Below, one piece after another: positions 20,881-32,272 of a stretch of DNA of 64,000 nucleotides (the stretch's first letter is position 1; each line of letters starts with the position of its first letter). The notes below the pieces were generated by a model. The model was not told the origin of the DNA. It worked only from the letters and a program-made list of their open reading frames with translations, and made no database searches. The stretch is taken from positions 100,615,010 to 100,679,009 of the forward strand of contig NC_071393.1 of NCBI RefSeq assembly GCF_022682495.2. The letters are read 5' to 3'. This stretch comes from Desmodus rotundus (lineage: Eukaryota > Chordata > Mammalia > Chiroptera > Phyllostomidae). The translations under genes and the position numbers were made by a program.

Positions 20881-21439
20881 CTGGTTAAAAAGTCTGAGTT
20901 CAAGTTAAGGGTATAGGTGAATCAAGATCAGGCAATGTGCCTGAGCTGCTGTATGGCCTCTGGAATCACCAGTTTATTATAACAGATATTTCTGACTCTG
21001 TTTTCCTAAGGCACTAAGTATCTAGACCAGCACCCCTACTCAAACTTTACTTTTTTCTACTTGCTCTTTCTCTTCTTTCTCGCCTCTCTTTCATTTACTC
21101 AAGTAATAGTTTTCTTTCCACTTCACTCCCTTTGGCTTAACTTGATTTTGAAAGGACTTTACTATTAACATCCCAGAATGACTCAGTGTGAAGGAAACCA
21201 CAGCAGATGCAGAGGAGGAAGCGGAGGAGGGGATGTGGAGGGGAGGGGTAGCCTAGGGCGATGGCAGGTGTGGAGAGCATTTTAGTGCAGATACACGAAT
21301 TTCTAAGTCCAGACTGGTATTCTGAGATGTTCCCTGCTGCTCTGGAATCTCTGTAAACACAGAGATTTGTCTGGAATGACTTTACAGCTCAGCGGGAAGC
21401 TTGCTAAGTGCCAGAACTCTCAAACTGTGAGTGTGGCTC
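20881..21439. other. Unassigned DNA
   Basis: No definite feature. A purine-rich G/A stretch lies at about 21205-21260. Confidence 0.45.
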
Positions 21440-21640
21440 AGAAATCAGGGGCGGGGGGGTGCTCTCAGCCAGGCCCGCAACCCCTTCCCTGGGCCTGTCG
21501 TTGCCCATTTACGCTGGGAGCCGGCCACGGAGGCTTGTGCAGGCTCCGGGTCTATTGTGGCGCCGGCCCCACCAGCAGGGTGGTAGGGCCGAAAAGAACC
21601 TTGCAAAGACATCAACTACGTCGCTGTGCTGTTATGGTGA
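21440..21640. other. GC-rich patch with clustered CpG
   Basis: This roughly 200-bp patch is clearly richer in G+C and CpG (ccgcaacc, tcgttgcc, acgctggg, ccggccacgg, ccgggtc, gcgccggc, ccgaaaag, tacgtcgc) than its AT-rich surroundings. It is too short for a standard CpG island call, and no core promoter or ORF with a known domain is visible. It could be a small orphan CpG cluster. Confidence 0.5.
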
Positions 21641-22242
21641 GCCACACCTAAAAATGTCCCAGAAAGCCATTAAAAAAACAGCCCTGTTCCTCAATTTTTT
21701 TTTCAGGGTCGGAACATTGATGATTTTACTCAGCAATACTTTTTCTTCTCAAAAAAATTTTTATGAGAAGAATTAAAACCTTTCCTGCTGCAATTTAGTT
21801 CTCTTCGCTTTTTTCCCATAATGGCACATGTGTTCTGAGAGCCGCGGGTAGTGTCTCTCCCACTGCTGTGATTGAAACCTAGGTCTTTTGAGTAAGAGCA
21901 GTTCTTGAGAGGGCAAGAGAAGGAAAATGTGGATGACTGGTGTCTCTGCATATGGCCTGCAGAGAGTTCCATTCAGTCTGTTTGTTGTTGAAGAGGGTAC
22001 TGGAGGGGAACTAGGAACCCAGAGGAGAGCCACAAGGAAGCACTGTTGTGCTGAGGGAAGCACACGGAAAGGCATGCTGAGCTATCTGCTGTCTCCTCCA
22101 GCACACCCACCTGTCCACCTGCAAGATGGCCACTCTGTAGACAAGCTCTTAGATGCAATTTGGTAATTTATCTTATTTTTGTAATGTTTATGAGCAGTGG
22201 CTCTATAAGATTCAAATCCTGATAGCACTAATTACTGGCTGT
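21641..22242. other. Unassigned DNA
   Basis: No recognised feature. Confidence 0.45.
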
Positions 22243-22742
22243 ATTAGGGATTTTTAGAGAAACAGAACCAGTAGGTTATGTTTATCTCTCTCTATCTCTG
22301 TACCTAATTAGAATAACAGTCTGTTATCTATTTATTGATCAATTGATCAATTGATTTATTTTAAGAATTTGACTCACGTAATTGTGGGGGGCTGGCAAAT
22401 TTAAAGTCTGTAGGGCAAGTTGGCAGGTTGGAGATTGAGGTAAGAGCTGGTGCTGCAGTCTTGAGTCAGAAGGCTGGAAACTCAGGCAGAATTTCTATGT
22501 TTTGGTCTAGAGGCAGAATTCTTCTTCAGAAAACTTCAGTCTTTGCTCTTAAGGCCTTCAACTGATTGGATGAGGCCCACTCATATTATGGAGGGGTAAT
22601 CTGCTTTACTTAAAATCAACTGATTGTAAATGTTAATCACATTAAAAAGACACCTTTACAGCAACATCTAGTCTAGTGTTTGACTAAACAACTGGTCACC
22701 ATGGCCTAGCCAAATCGACACATACAATCAACCATCGTTCTA
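22243..22742 (-). repeat. ERVL LTR (MLT2 type)
   Basis: On the plus strand it opens with 'tagggatttttagagaaaca' and 'gaaccagtaggtta', passes 'tttgactcacgtaattgtgg', 'aactgattggatgaggccca' and 'tctgctttacttaaaatcaa', and closes with 'aatcgacacatacaatcaac' and catcgt. This is the complement of an MLT2 LTR, about 500 bp, so the sense strand is minus. A tandem ATTGATCA lies near 22337-22354. It is a solo LTR with no coding remnant. Confidence 0.85.
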
Positions 22743-23589
22743 GCTTTTAACTTACTAGCAAGTGTACTTAACCCCTTTAAATTGAATTTTTTCTTTTGTA
22801 AAATGGAGATAAGATGAAGTTTAAGTGAAATAATAAGATAAAGAAAGTAATAGTAAGAAAAAGTCGTCAATACATGTTGACTGTATTATGAAGATTATTG
22901 CAAGTTCTCAAGTAAATTCACATAACGGGTCTCAAGGGAGCTCTGTGTGTTGGAAATCAAGTAGAGCAATCAATTCCTTATATTATGCTTATTGATTTGC
23001 CATCAGACCCAATGTTTAAGTTGATGTATAGACATCAACTGGTTAATGTGAAAAATATGTATGACTGGTCACTAACAATAGTGTCATAACCAGAAAGATA
23101 AAATAACTAAAAGATAAAAAAATAATCTATAATCTATTACTCTGACGGAGCAAGTCTGTTCATTATTTTATTATCTCTGCCAGTCCATACCTATTCATGA
23201 ATAAACGTATTATTTGCAGAGCTATACTCAGGGTAGATCAATTTTGGCAGCTTGCTGTTTTACAATGACCACAATAGATGTTAAGATATCAATGAGCTTT
23301 TGTCCTTCAACTGCCCTTTTGTAGGAAAACAGCGGGATGCAAGACATCTAGACAGCTTGTCTGCCAAGCTGACACACCAAGAGGAAACGCACTGACCCAG
23401 CAGCTCAGGCTCCTTGATAGGATGTCAGAGGATAGCTATATTTTTAATCAGCATATAATTTATTTGACTGGTTTAATAGATTATATTAATAGATGTAATA
23501 GGTGTGATGTAGTAAACTGGAGAAAAAGTTAATCCAGGTCTGTGTTATTATGGTTTTTATTTTTGCCTTTCTTTCATCCTTTGAAAATG
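22743..23589. other. Unassigned AT-rich DNA
   Basis: No recognised gene, RNA or repeat family. Confidence 0.45.
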
Positions 23590-24300
23590 TACACAATTCC
23601 TTCAATGTGCCATGTGCCAGATACTGGGGAGGAATCCAGGCACGGAGCAGACCACAGGTCTGCTTTTTCAGAGTTGTGGACTAGAAGGTGAGACAGGTGA
23701 TAAGGAGACATGGAAGAGCCATAACAGAGGGAAACACCTAATCCAGGCTTGGGGCTGAGGCTGGAGGAAGCCAGCGGAAGACATCCTGGGGGATGTTCTA
23801 AGATATGCTCTGCAGGATGAATAAGAGTTAGCCAGGTGAAGAGGGGAGAAGAGGTTAATGTCATGTTTTTAAAATATTTAATGTTGCCAGAAAACTGACT
23901 CCAGATGTTTTTCTATTTATTTAGGCAAACCTGTGAACCTCAGGTAAAGCTGTGGGTACAGCCTGTGCAAAGACCTACTGTCTGCACACTATGGTTTGGG
24001 GAGCTGAATGTACTCTATTCTGGCTGTAGGAAGAGTCTAAAGGTAAAAGGGGTCCATATTAAGGTGATGAGTTTGCTCTGTGGTCAGTGGGGAGCCACTG
24101 AATGTTTTAAGGAAGGAAGTGACATGACATGATTCATACTTTAGGAAACCCAGTTAGGGCACAGCATAGAGAATCAACGGTTAAGGCAACATTAGTTTCA
24201 TGGAGTCCACTGTCTCACCATTGGGGCAATCCAGGTCAGAGATTATCGGTAACAGCAGTGAAGATGGAGAAAACTGGATGGAATCAAAAGGAAGTTAGAA
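23590..24300 (-). repeat. L2 LINE, with a short foreign segment
   Basis: Plus-strand phrases 'ggatgttctaagatatgctc', 'ggatgaataagagttagcc', 'gtgaagaggggagaagagg', later 'gggagccactgaatgtttta', 'ggaaggaagtgacatgacat' and 'gcagtgaagatggagaaaac' are antisense to the L2 3' region. Bases of about 23865-23950 do not fit L2 and include a piece that recurs at 26766. Confidence 0.65.
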
Positions 24301-24323
24301 GATAGAAGATCTGGAACTCTATT

Positions 24324-24421
24324 TTTTTATTTTATATATTTTTAATGATTATTTTATTGTTGTTCAATTACAGTTGTCTGCATTTTCCCTCAACCACTCC
24401 CCTGCCTCACCCCAGCCAAAC
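24324..24421 (-). mobile_element. Short L1 3' end insertion with TSD
   Basis: The 98-bp insert is bounded by ctggaactctatt (24311-24323) and ctggaactttatt (24422-24434), a 13-bp TSD with one mismatch. The body (attttattgttgttcaatta, then cagttgtctgcattttccct) is antisense to the L1 3' UTR, and the T-rich left end is the A tail on the minus strand. Confidence 0.9.
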
Positions 24422-24434
24422 CTGGAACTTTATT

Positions 24435-24743
24435 ATTGGTCAGGTGTGTGGGAAAGAGAGCAGTTAAGGATGAAGCCTAGGGTTCTTCCATTCTGTGTTC
24501 ACATGTTCTTGAAAATGAAGTTTTTTTACATCTGAAATTATTAAATTATTTCGCCTTTAAGGGCAATTGCTCTATGTCCTCTAGACAAATGTTCTATCAT
24601 GACACAGAAGGCATCATTCATGGGGGAAAGAGCACTTGCTGGGAAGCCAGGAACAGGTCTGCCACAAATCCCAAATGTGATCCTGGCCAGTTGTCTCCTT
24701 GCAGGGAGTGTCAACAGCTACAATATAAGAGCATATGTTTACA
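24435..24743. other. Unassigned DNA
   Basis: No definite feature. The phrase 'agagcacttgctgggaagcc' to 'ccagttgtctcc' near 24627-24700 is faintly MIR-like. Confidence 0.4.
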
Positions 24744-24870
24744 GCCCTGGCTGGGTAGCTCAGTTGGTTAGAGCGCTGTCCCCATATGCCAAAGTTACAG
24801 GTTCAATCCCCTGTCAGGGCACATACAAGAATCAGCCAGTGAATGCGTAAAGAAGTGGGACAAGTGACTA
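24744..24870 (+). mobile_element. VES SINE, 5' part (tRNA-like head)
   Basis: The head gccctggctgggtagctcag, then 'ttggttagagcgctgtcccc' and 'acaggttcaatcccctgtca', is a well-kept tRNA-related region with A-box-like (tagctcagttggtt) and B-box-like (ggttcaatccc) elements. It runs into the VES body 'aagaatcagccagtgaatgc' and fades near 24870, with no CT-rich end or A tail, so it is a 3'-incomplete copy. Confidence 0.88.
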
Positions 24871-25084
24871 TGATTACGAACTGTGGTGGTGCTTTGAGTT
24901 GTGACATGTGTACAAAATAAACACACTTACATGGCACTTGGAGGAAACTGCTGATGCTACTTGTGTCTTGAAGAGGATCGGCCTAGGGTTCTGCCTGTTC
25001 TAGGTCCTGCCTGATTATACCAGAGGGGAGAAGAATCCCTGTTTTACCATATTTCTAACAAATTCAGTACACTGAAGAACAGTT

Positions 25085-25335
25085 TTTGGGAAGCTCTGGC
25101 ATAGTGGTTAAACTCTTGAATCAGATAATCTGAACTAGAATCCTCATTCCATCATTTACTGCTTTGTGACTCTGAGAGAATGATTTACGATTCCAAGCCT
25201 CAGCTTTCTCATCTGTGAAATGGGAATAATAGTACCTATCCAACAGGGTTATCATGCAGATTAAATAAGAGAATGTTCATAAATACTTTATTACAACTTT
25301 TGAGAGTAAATGCTCAATACATGTTAGGCATTATT
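25085..25335 (+). repeat. MIR SINE
   Basis: Nearly the whole MIR is present in sense: 'ggcatagtggttaaactctt', 'tcattccatcatttactgct', 'ctcagctttctcatctgtga', 'aatgggaataatagtacct', 'gcagattaaataagagaatg' and 'aaatgctcaatacatgttag'. Confidence 0.9.
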
Positions 25336-25344
25336 ATTTTCTAC

Positions 25345-25830
25345 AATCTTTTCTTTAAAGTATACAATTCAGTTGCTTCAAAAATAAACTTACAGTGTTG
25401 AGCGAGCATCACCACAATCCAAATCTGGAACATTTTCATCACCTTAAAAAGATGTGTCCCTTTGTAGTTATACCCCATTGCCACTCAACCCCAGGCAACC
25501 ATGAATCTACTTTCTGTTTCTAGAAATTTGCCTCTTCTGAATACTTTGTATAAATAGAGTCATGCAGTATGCAGTCTCTGTGTCTGGGTTCTTTCGTTGA
25601 ATATAATGTTTCTGAGGTTCATCCGTGCTGTAGCATAGATCAGTCCTTTTCTTTCTTTTCGTTGTTGAATAGTAGTCCACTGTATGGGCATACCACATTT
25701 CCATTGTGGTGAACCTCTCCATTCACCAGTTGGTAGACATTTGGATAATTTCTACCTTTGGACTATTATGAATAATGCAATTATGAACATTGGTGTATAA
25801 GTCTGTGTGTGAACATATTAATATATAATC
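25345..25830 (-). repeat. Old L1 (L1M) 3' end
   Basis: Plus-strand text 'acaatccaaatctggaacat', 'ccccaggcaaccatgaatct', 'ataaatagagtcatgcagta', 'gaggttcatccgtgctgtag' and 'ccatttccattgtggtgaac' is antisense to an old L1 3' end. No ORF2 catalytic domain is included. Confidence 0.8.
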
Positions 25831-28800
25831 TTCAGTTCAAAAATTTTAAGAAACATTGAATTTGTGAGGAGGATGACTATTGAAACAGGCCTTGGTTCTT
25901 AACCTTTGGCAGTAACTATATTTTTTGCAAGGACATTTTGAAGAAGTACAATTATTTATATTCATCATAGAAATTTAACTTTTCAGTTAAATAAGAAACA
26001 ATTAATTTTAATAAAATATTTAGTTAAAAGCTACTAGCTTTGCTATTCTTGAATTTTAATTAAAATTTCAAGAGAGTTAGACTAGAATCCAGGGGTTACC
26101 ATGCTGCACAACTACAAGGGCATCTTTTCATTGGAATTGGGCCTAGGTGTGCCAGTCACATTGGGTATCATGGGAACGGTGCTGCCTGGAGCCGTGTTGG
26201 AACAAATGGCCATACCGTTAGTCCTCTTGAGTCTGTGTCCTCTGCACTCTGTCCCTGGAGGTGGGGCCTGTTCTGTTTGTGGCCGTTCCAAGTCATCCCT
26301 GGAGCTGAGGCCCAGGATGTCACTCTGCAGATGGCTGTAGCTCCAGACTCTAGGGAGTCCTAGGAAGGGGGCTTATTTGAAGCCTAGGAAATCTCAGACT
26401 AGAATTGCCAATATGCCCTTGAATTGCTGATGGGAGAGACCGAAAGCTCTGACAGACTCACAGCTGAAGCAGTATCTTGCACCCTTCTGTCTGGGGACAT
26501 CTTGAGCCCGATGCTCACAGGTTAGTTGAGACCTCGAAGGTTTTTTCTAGAGTGGTTTAGACCTGTGGGTAAAGTTTGGAGGTAAAGGAAGCCAATTGGG
26601 ACATATGTCTTACTGGGACATGTGCTTAGTCTTATCCTTCCCCTTGGAAGCACTGGGCTGAACCCTCTCAGCAGAGAGTTGTGGAAAATTAGGGACGTTC
26701 TGTGGAAAGACCAAGTTAACATTCAAGTCTCAGAATCTGATCTTAGGTCAAATATCTCTTGCTTTTGCCAGTAAAAAGAGCCCAGATGTTTTTCTATTTA
26801 CTTAGGCAAACCCTTGAAACACAAGTTAGTGATATAAAACTTTACATTTGCAATGTGAAGAACCCATATTTGGAAAGTTGCAAGCATAAAATATATGCTG
26901 TGAAATGGGAGGTCAGCATGGTGAACTCATTTTAGAACCATAGTTTTGACTCAAGAATTTTGATGGGGTCTTCACGTTGGTTGAGCTTCTTGGTCCTAAT
27001 ATCATTGAGAGAATTAAATCATGATATTAAAACATTGAAACACTAATGCTTTGTTTTTATTGGCAAGAACCAAAATGATCTAATACTAATGCCATGAAAC
27101 ATCAGTCACTTTTTTCCTGATGAATAAGATGAACTTTGGCTGCTTATGATAGTAAATTTAATAATGTCAGTGATTTGAACTGCTTCAATTCTAAATGTGC
27201 AGAAATGTGTTTTATTGCATATCTCTCCCCCCTACCTCCTCTCTCTTTCTTGTACTACCACTGTCAGGGACTTTTGTGCAAATAAGCCCAAACACGTAGA
27301 TTAGAGCATATCATTCACATGTGCCACGTGTGTGCCAAAGTATGAGTACCCATGGCAAGGCTTCCTCTCACAGGTGGTCTGAATTTGCTGCTCGCTGGTT
27401 CTGTAAGCAGATTCAATATTTCATAAGCACTGCTCCATCTCATGCCTCCATTATTGACACCACATGGAAGTCAGGAAATTGGTTCTTTCTGGGAACAGTT
27501 TGCAGAAATATGCAGCCTGTCAGCCCCTTTCTCATGGGTGCATTAACAGAGCGGCTCACGATTACAAGTAACGAACCTTCTCCAGATGTGTGTAGCGACT
27601 CAGCTCCAACTTTATCTTCGGTCCCGAAGATGGACTTGACAAGATGGATTATTTGTGGCCATATTGTAATAACTTTGTGAAATTGGAATTCCCAACGATT
27701 GTAATGAAGGGTGAGGAATCAGCAGCAGAGGAACAGGGAATTTCTACTTGCAGTAAACAATATAAAAGGACAACAACAATAAAAAGAGCAAATCAGCTGT
27801 GGCATTTTCCTGCCTTGGACACTGACTCTTTCAGACTGTTCTAATTCTTTCCCTTTTCTGATTCTGTTTACGCTACACACATTAAAGTTAAGTCATGTCT
27901 TTAATAAGATGGAAACTGGAAGTGAGATTTGGAAATGACTGAATCAGGCTTCTTAACTTTTTTCTTCTCTTGGAGAGCTCAAAAACAACTGACAGAAAGG
28001 GATATACCAAAGAAAACAATTTTAATTGTCGGCTTCCATGGAAAATTCAATCCAGCCTTTCATTCATTCCCTTCCCGGTGCAGTGCCAGTACAATTCTCT
28101 CTGTATGGCTAGAGACTTAATTTAGCTGACAAATTTCTGAAGATATAACTCAATTTCTAAAAGAAATATGCTAATTGTAAATGATGCATACACTCTTAGT
28201 CTCAAAAGACGGGGGGATTTTGCTAGGATAAAGTAATTGGGGGTGAATTTCTCTTGCATTTTATTAGCAGTAATGATTTCAAGTGAGTATTCTTTTAAAA
28301 CAAGGCTGAACTTAAATCTTTCTTTTCGAACACACATCCCCTGAGTAGGTAGGTATAGAACTGCATTCCTTTGGGAGTTATTTGTCCCAAGGTTGGCATT
28401 CTTAATTGTTTGATGTAGATGTTCTAAATAAAATTCTTCAAGTCCAGCTGTTATGATTTAGCTTAATGTTTGTACAGAGGGACATCCTTTGTCATCGAAG
28501 AGATGGAATCAAAACAGAATTAGTCATTCTTGTATCTTCTATTTATAGCCCAGCCATTATTCAGATGCATTGTAGAAAAATGATGTGAACAAGATATTTT
28601 TTTTCTCTCTCTCTTTTTTTTGTAAACAAATCTCTTTTTTTAACCTGTGGATTTAACTTCAGTTCCTAACTTAGACAGCACTTAACAAACACATTACAAC
28701 TTAAATGAAAAAATATCTAAGTCATCCCATCTCCATTTGGAAATTAAATGTTTGTTAGTGCAAAGTAAGTGAAATGATGAGAAGTCAGGGATGGCTTATG

Positions 28801-31369
28801 TGGAAGTGGCCAGAGTAGGAAAGGTCAATATGAAAAGTTGTTTGGATGGGTTGTTCATGACTAACAGCCCAAATCATTAGAGTATTGAAACAAAATTCTA
28901 CTCTTCGTATTTAGTTTAACATCAACATTAAAGGTAGCCCCCAAATTTAGTAAGAGTCATGATTTAAGGCATTTTTATTTGGGGGACATTTTAGTAAATT
29001 AATTTGAATTTTTTGGAAGTGGTGGGATGGGTAGAAACTTTGGGAGCTATATGGAGCAAATGGAGCAGTTAGATAAATTGGTTATAGAAACAGGTTGTTA
29101 GAAATCCCTGCACCACTCGGGTCTCTTATTTCCATTTTTTCCTCTTTTTTGATAGAGAGCTGACTGAAGAGGGGTCTAGAATAGCTTGCTGGGTTGCTGA
29201 GTAGAAGGAGGTAAGAAGCAAGACTACTAGCTTTCTTCTGATCTGATCTATAAGGTAATTAGGTATATATAATTAAATGAGATGAAACATCAGATAAGTG
29301 CTTTGTAAATTTTCAAATCCTCTACTATTATTGATTACTGCAGCATCTGAAGCAGCTTCTGTAATACAATAGCCTCCAAATCAGAGTTTGCCGAGTGATA
29401 TTAAATCAAATCAAAGAGTAGTTGGACAAATAGTAAGTCATAAGTCCAAGTAGGAGGTCGAAGAGCTTGACAATGAGTGTTCTCCATCTTAAATTTTTCT
29501 TATGGCAGTGTTAGATCAGCAGATGGCTTATTTTCATTGGCAACAGCATGGAAAAAAAATGACCAGACATAAGAACAGTGTATTCTAGCAACATGGTCTT
29601 GAAGTTTTATTCTTTTAAGGATGTTGGCAGCCAGTCAAATTAATGAATGGTTGCCAGGTGTTGAATTTGAATGTCACTGTGGGTGATTATAGGGTGAGTG
29701 TGTCTTTGTTTCCTATGTGTGCTAAACTTGCATTAGGAATTCCATTATTTTGAGAAGCTATTGAAGTTTTCTCTAGGGCAATCTGAAAATTATTCAAATC
29801 CAGTGTAGAAACATGAGAAGTTTGAGCTGAAGATAAAAACTACCCGTCCTACAACTGTTCAGACATCTGGCCCAGCCCTGGGCAGGGAAGCTTCTTGATG
29901 GTTATTGATGGGTATTAATACTTGGTTCCCAGAGGATAGGTGAAAGTTTCAGGGCAAGAATTTTCAGTTTTTGAGATACCCCAAGAAGGTAGAACCAACA
30001 TTTTTCTCTCTCCCACAATGTAACCCTTTCAATTTTTCTGAAGCTAATTGGGAGGAGAGTAGGGTTGCAGGGAGTGCTACATCACCTTGATCAGAGGATA
30101 AGAGTCTGAGTGGAAGGAAGCTCTCAAGAAGAGCTTGCCCTCTGTGACTGGTGTGATGTCTGTCATTCCCCATGCCGTAATAGTTGGGCTAGAACTAGAG
30201 GGGGTGGGTTAGTGGTAATGAAGGCCCAAACTCATGTTACCCATGGGAACAACATATGGCAGCCAGTAGTAGTACCAGTGAGGCCTTTCTCAACTCCCTG
30301 CAGAGGGAGATCCAAGAGAAGCCAGGGCCTGGGGACACCAGTGGAAGTGAGTTGATGGCAGCCATCCAGGCCTTGGAGTTCTGGAGAGATGATGTCATGT
30401 GGACCGCTATCATTACCCATGATGATGTGGCCCTGAGGCTGCCCAACTCACTACATTCAAGGAGTCCTCAGAAATGCTGGGTAGACTCTAATTTGGTGAG
30501 TAGAGGTCAACAGCAGAGATCCCTGGGAAGCAGCAATATTCACAGTTAGAAGTTAGCATCCTTTCCAAGAGTGGCCTGTCTGGAGGCCTGGAGTAACATT
30601 GACAGCATCCAGGCCCTTGTGGAGAGGTGCCTGGTTAGGACTAGGTCAGCTGTAGGCACCCAATGAAGAATGTGGCTCAGAGTGAGAAGAACTAGAATGC
30701 AAACTGGGAACTGGGGAAGAAAGCAAAATCGTATAGATTAGGTAGATTTCAGTAGGTTCTGGAAAGGAGACTGCAGTCAGCAGACTTGTGGGCCCCTGGC
30801 TCCCTTCAGGGATGCAGGACATCATGTTTGGAACAGTAAATCTAATCCTGGGCCCTATATATTTGTGGGAGTGAGACTGTTGATAGACCACCAGGGTCAG
30901 GGGTTAGAACTAGCTCAGGGTCTAGCTGGGACTGAATGTGCAGATTAAATATTCAGCACAATTAGCTGGATGGAGTTGGGGCAGGTGCTCTTTTCTTGGA
31001 GGTAATAAAAGGTCTTTGTGACATAGACTAGCTAGTACTAATATGGAAAACATTAGATTATTATCAATGGCATATTTGTGATATTCTGGGTGGCTCTTAT
31101 ACCAAGCTAAGTATGATAATGTCCCAGAATAAATCATGGGTTATTTATTTTGGGAAATGTACGCTCTGAACCAAAAATTAGAACACATGGTGTGACAAAT
31201 ATGAGCAGACTGGTAAGGCCAATTGGATAAAATACCGGCAATCAGGATTTTTTTTTTTTTTTAAATAGGAGACTGTGTGGTCACCAAGATGTGCCTGTAG
31301 TTAGCAGCCTTCCCTCAGAACAGGGGGGAGAGGGTATGTACATAAGAGGGTAATAGAGACTAAAAGTCT
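25831..31369. other. Repeat-poor stretch (5.5 kb), no recognised gene
   Basis: I recognise no LINE, SINE, LTR or DNA transposon of any length here, unlike the rest of the window. ORFs of up to 119 aa (27321-27680 plus, 30256-30549 plus) have no domain I know. Blocks such as 26930-27230 and 27540-28120 have the mixed AT-rich texture of conserved non-coding sequence, but this is an impression only. A short repeated segment lies at 26766-26826. Confidence 0.45.
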
Positions 31370-31394
31370 CCTTACAAGAGGAGTTTGGGAAAGG

Positions 31395-31990
31395 GAGAGA
31401 GCTTGTCCAGTTGGGGTAATCAGGGAAGACTTCATAAAGGCAGCAACACATAATTAGATTTTGGTGATTGTGTAGGATTTGAACAAGGAGCTAAATGTAT
31501 AAGGGCCTTTTAGGTTGAGGCCCTGGATGAATGAAACCCACAAGTCTGGGAGCTAAACTTGTAGGAAGTACAACTGTCAGCACATAATTCATTTGAGGGA
31601 AGGGGGGAAGGCGTGACTAGAAGGGTAGATGCCACTGTCTTGTGGACCATGTTGAATGGGAGATTTGACACCATGCCTAACAGGTGCTGTTAATATAAAG
31701 ATGGAAAAAGTAAAAAATGAAGACAAGTATTTGGGAGATATAGAATGTGGTTCCTGTAGTCATTTATGAAAACAGGTAAGATAAAGTATGTTCAGAAAGG
31801 TAGACGAACTAAGGACCAGATCTTAGGTTTTTACGGATGTAAGAAGATAGTAAGAAGGTTTATTCAATACTGTATTTAGGGGGAAACTCTGGGTGTTTCA
31901 ACATTAAGGCCGTTAAGAGAGGAGTAGGTATCAAAATAAAATATGGCTGAGAGGCCAGGAGACTAGAGATGGAAAGAAGAAAATGGGGGT
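31395..31990 (-). repeat. Possible L2 LINE, antisense
   Basis: Text such as 'ggtaatcagggaagacttca', 'gtgtaggatttgaacaagga' and 'gagaggccaggagactagag' is compatible with an antisense L2 3' region, as at 23590 and 51045. The match is patchy. Confidence 0.35.
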
Positions 31991-32092
31991 TGCTTTTTAC
32001 ACCTCTGATACCTTAAAAATGTGGTTTCAGGTGCGCACAGTTCGGGATAAGAATGGGTGGAATCTCCATTGCAACAGATTATAGCTGTTGTC

Positions 32093-32272
32093 CTCAATGT
32101 GTGGTTGCTGGACGGGCAGTGTCGTCATCACTTCGGAACTTATCCCTGCGCATTCCCGGGCCCCACCTAAGACCAACGGGATCCGAAAATCTGAGTACGG
32201 GGCCCAGCAGTCTGTGTTTTGTCAAGCCCTCCAGGTGAGTCTGATGGCTGCTAAAGTTTGAGAACCGTGGTG
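32093..32272 (+). mobile_element. MER5-type hAT MITE
   Basis: The order 'ctcaatgtgtggttgctgga', 'tcacttcggaacttatccct', 'cattcccgggccccacctaa', 'ggcccagcagtctgtgtttt', 'caagccctccaggtgagtct' and 'aaagtttgagaaccg' matches a MER5-family element almost end to end. It is unusually CpG-rich for an old element in this window. Confidence 0.82.

Noticed and set aside
21408..21776. 122-aa plus-strand ORF over the CpG-rich patch
   Set aside because: GC-rich DNA lengthens random ORFs. A second frame is equally open and there is no domain.
24744..24870. A true tRNA gene
   Set aside because: A- and B-box-like motifs are present, but the sequence continues into the VES SINE body and lacks a foldable tRNA with matched acceptor stem and terminator.
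27321..27680. 119-aa plus-strand ORF in the repeat-poor stretch
   Set aside because: The composition looks random and no family motif is visible. Without conservation data it cannot be called a gene.
30256..30549. 97-aa plus-strand ORF (MAASSSTSEAFLNSLQREIQ start)
   Set aside because: It looks slightly exon-like, with a gtgagt after codon 79, but there is no good acceptor, no family I recognise, and no A tail or TSD to support a processed pseudogene.
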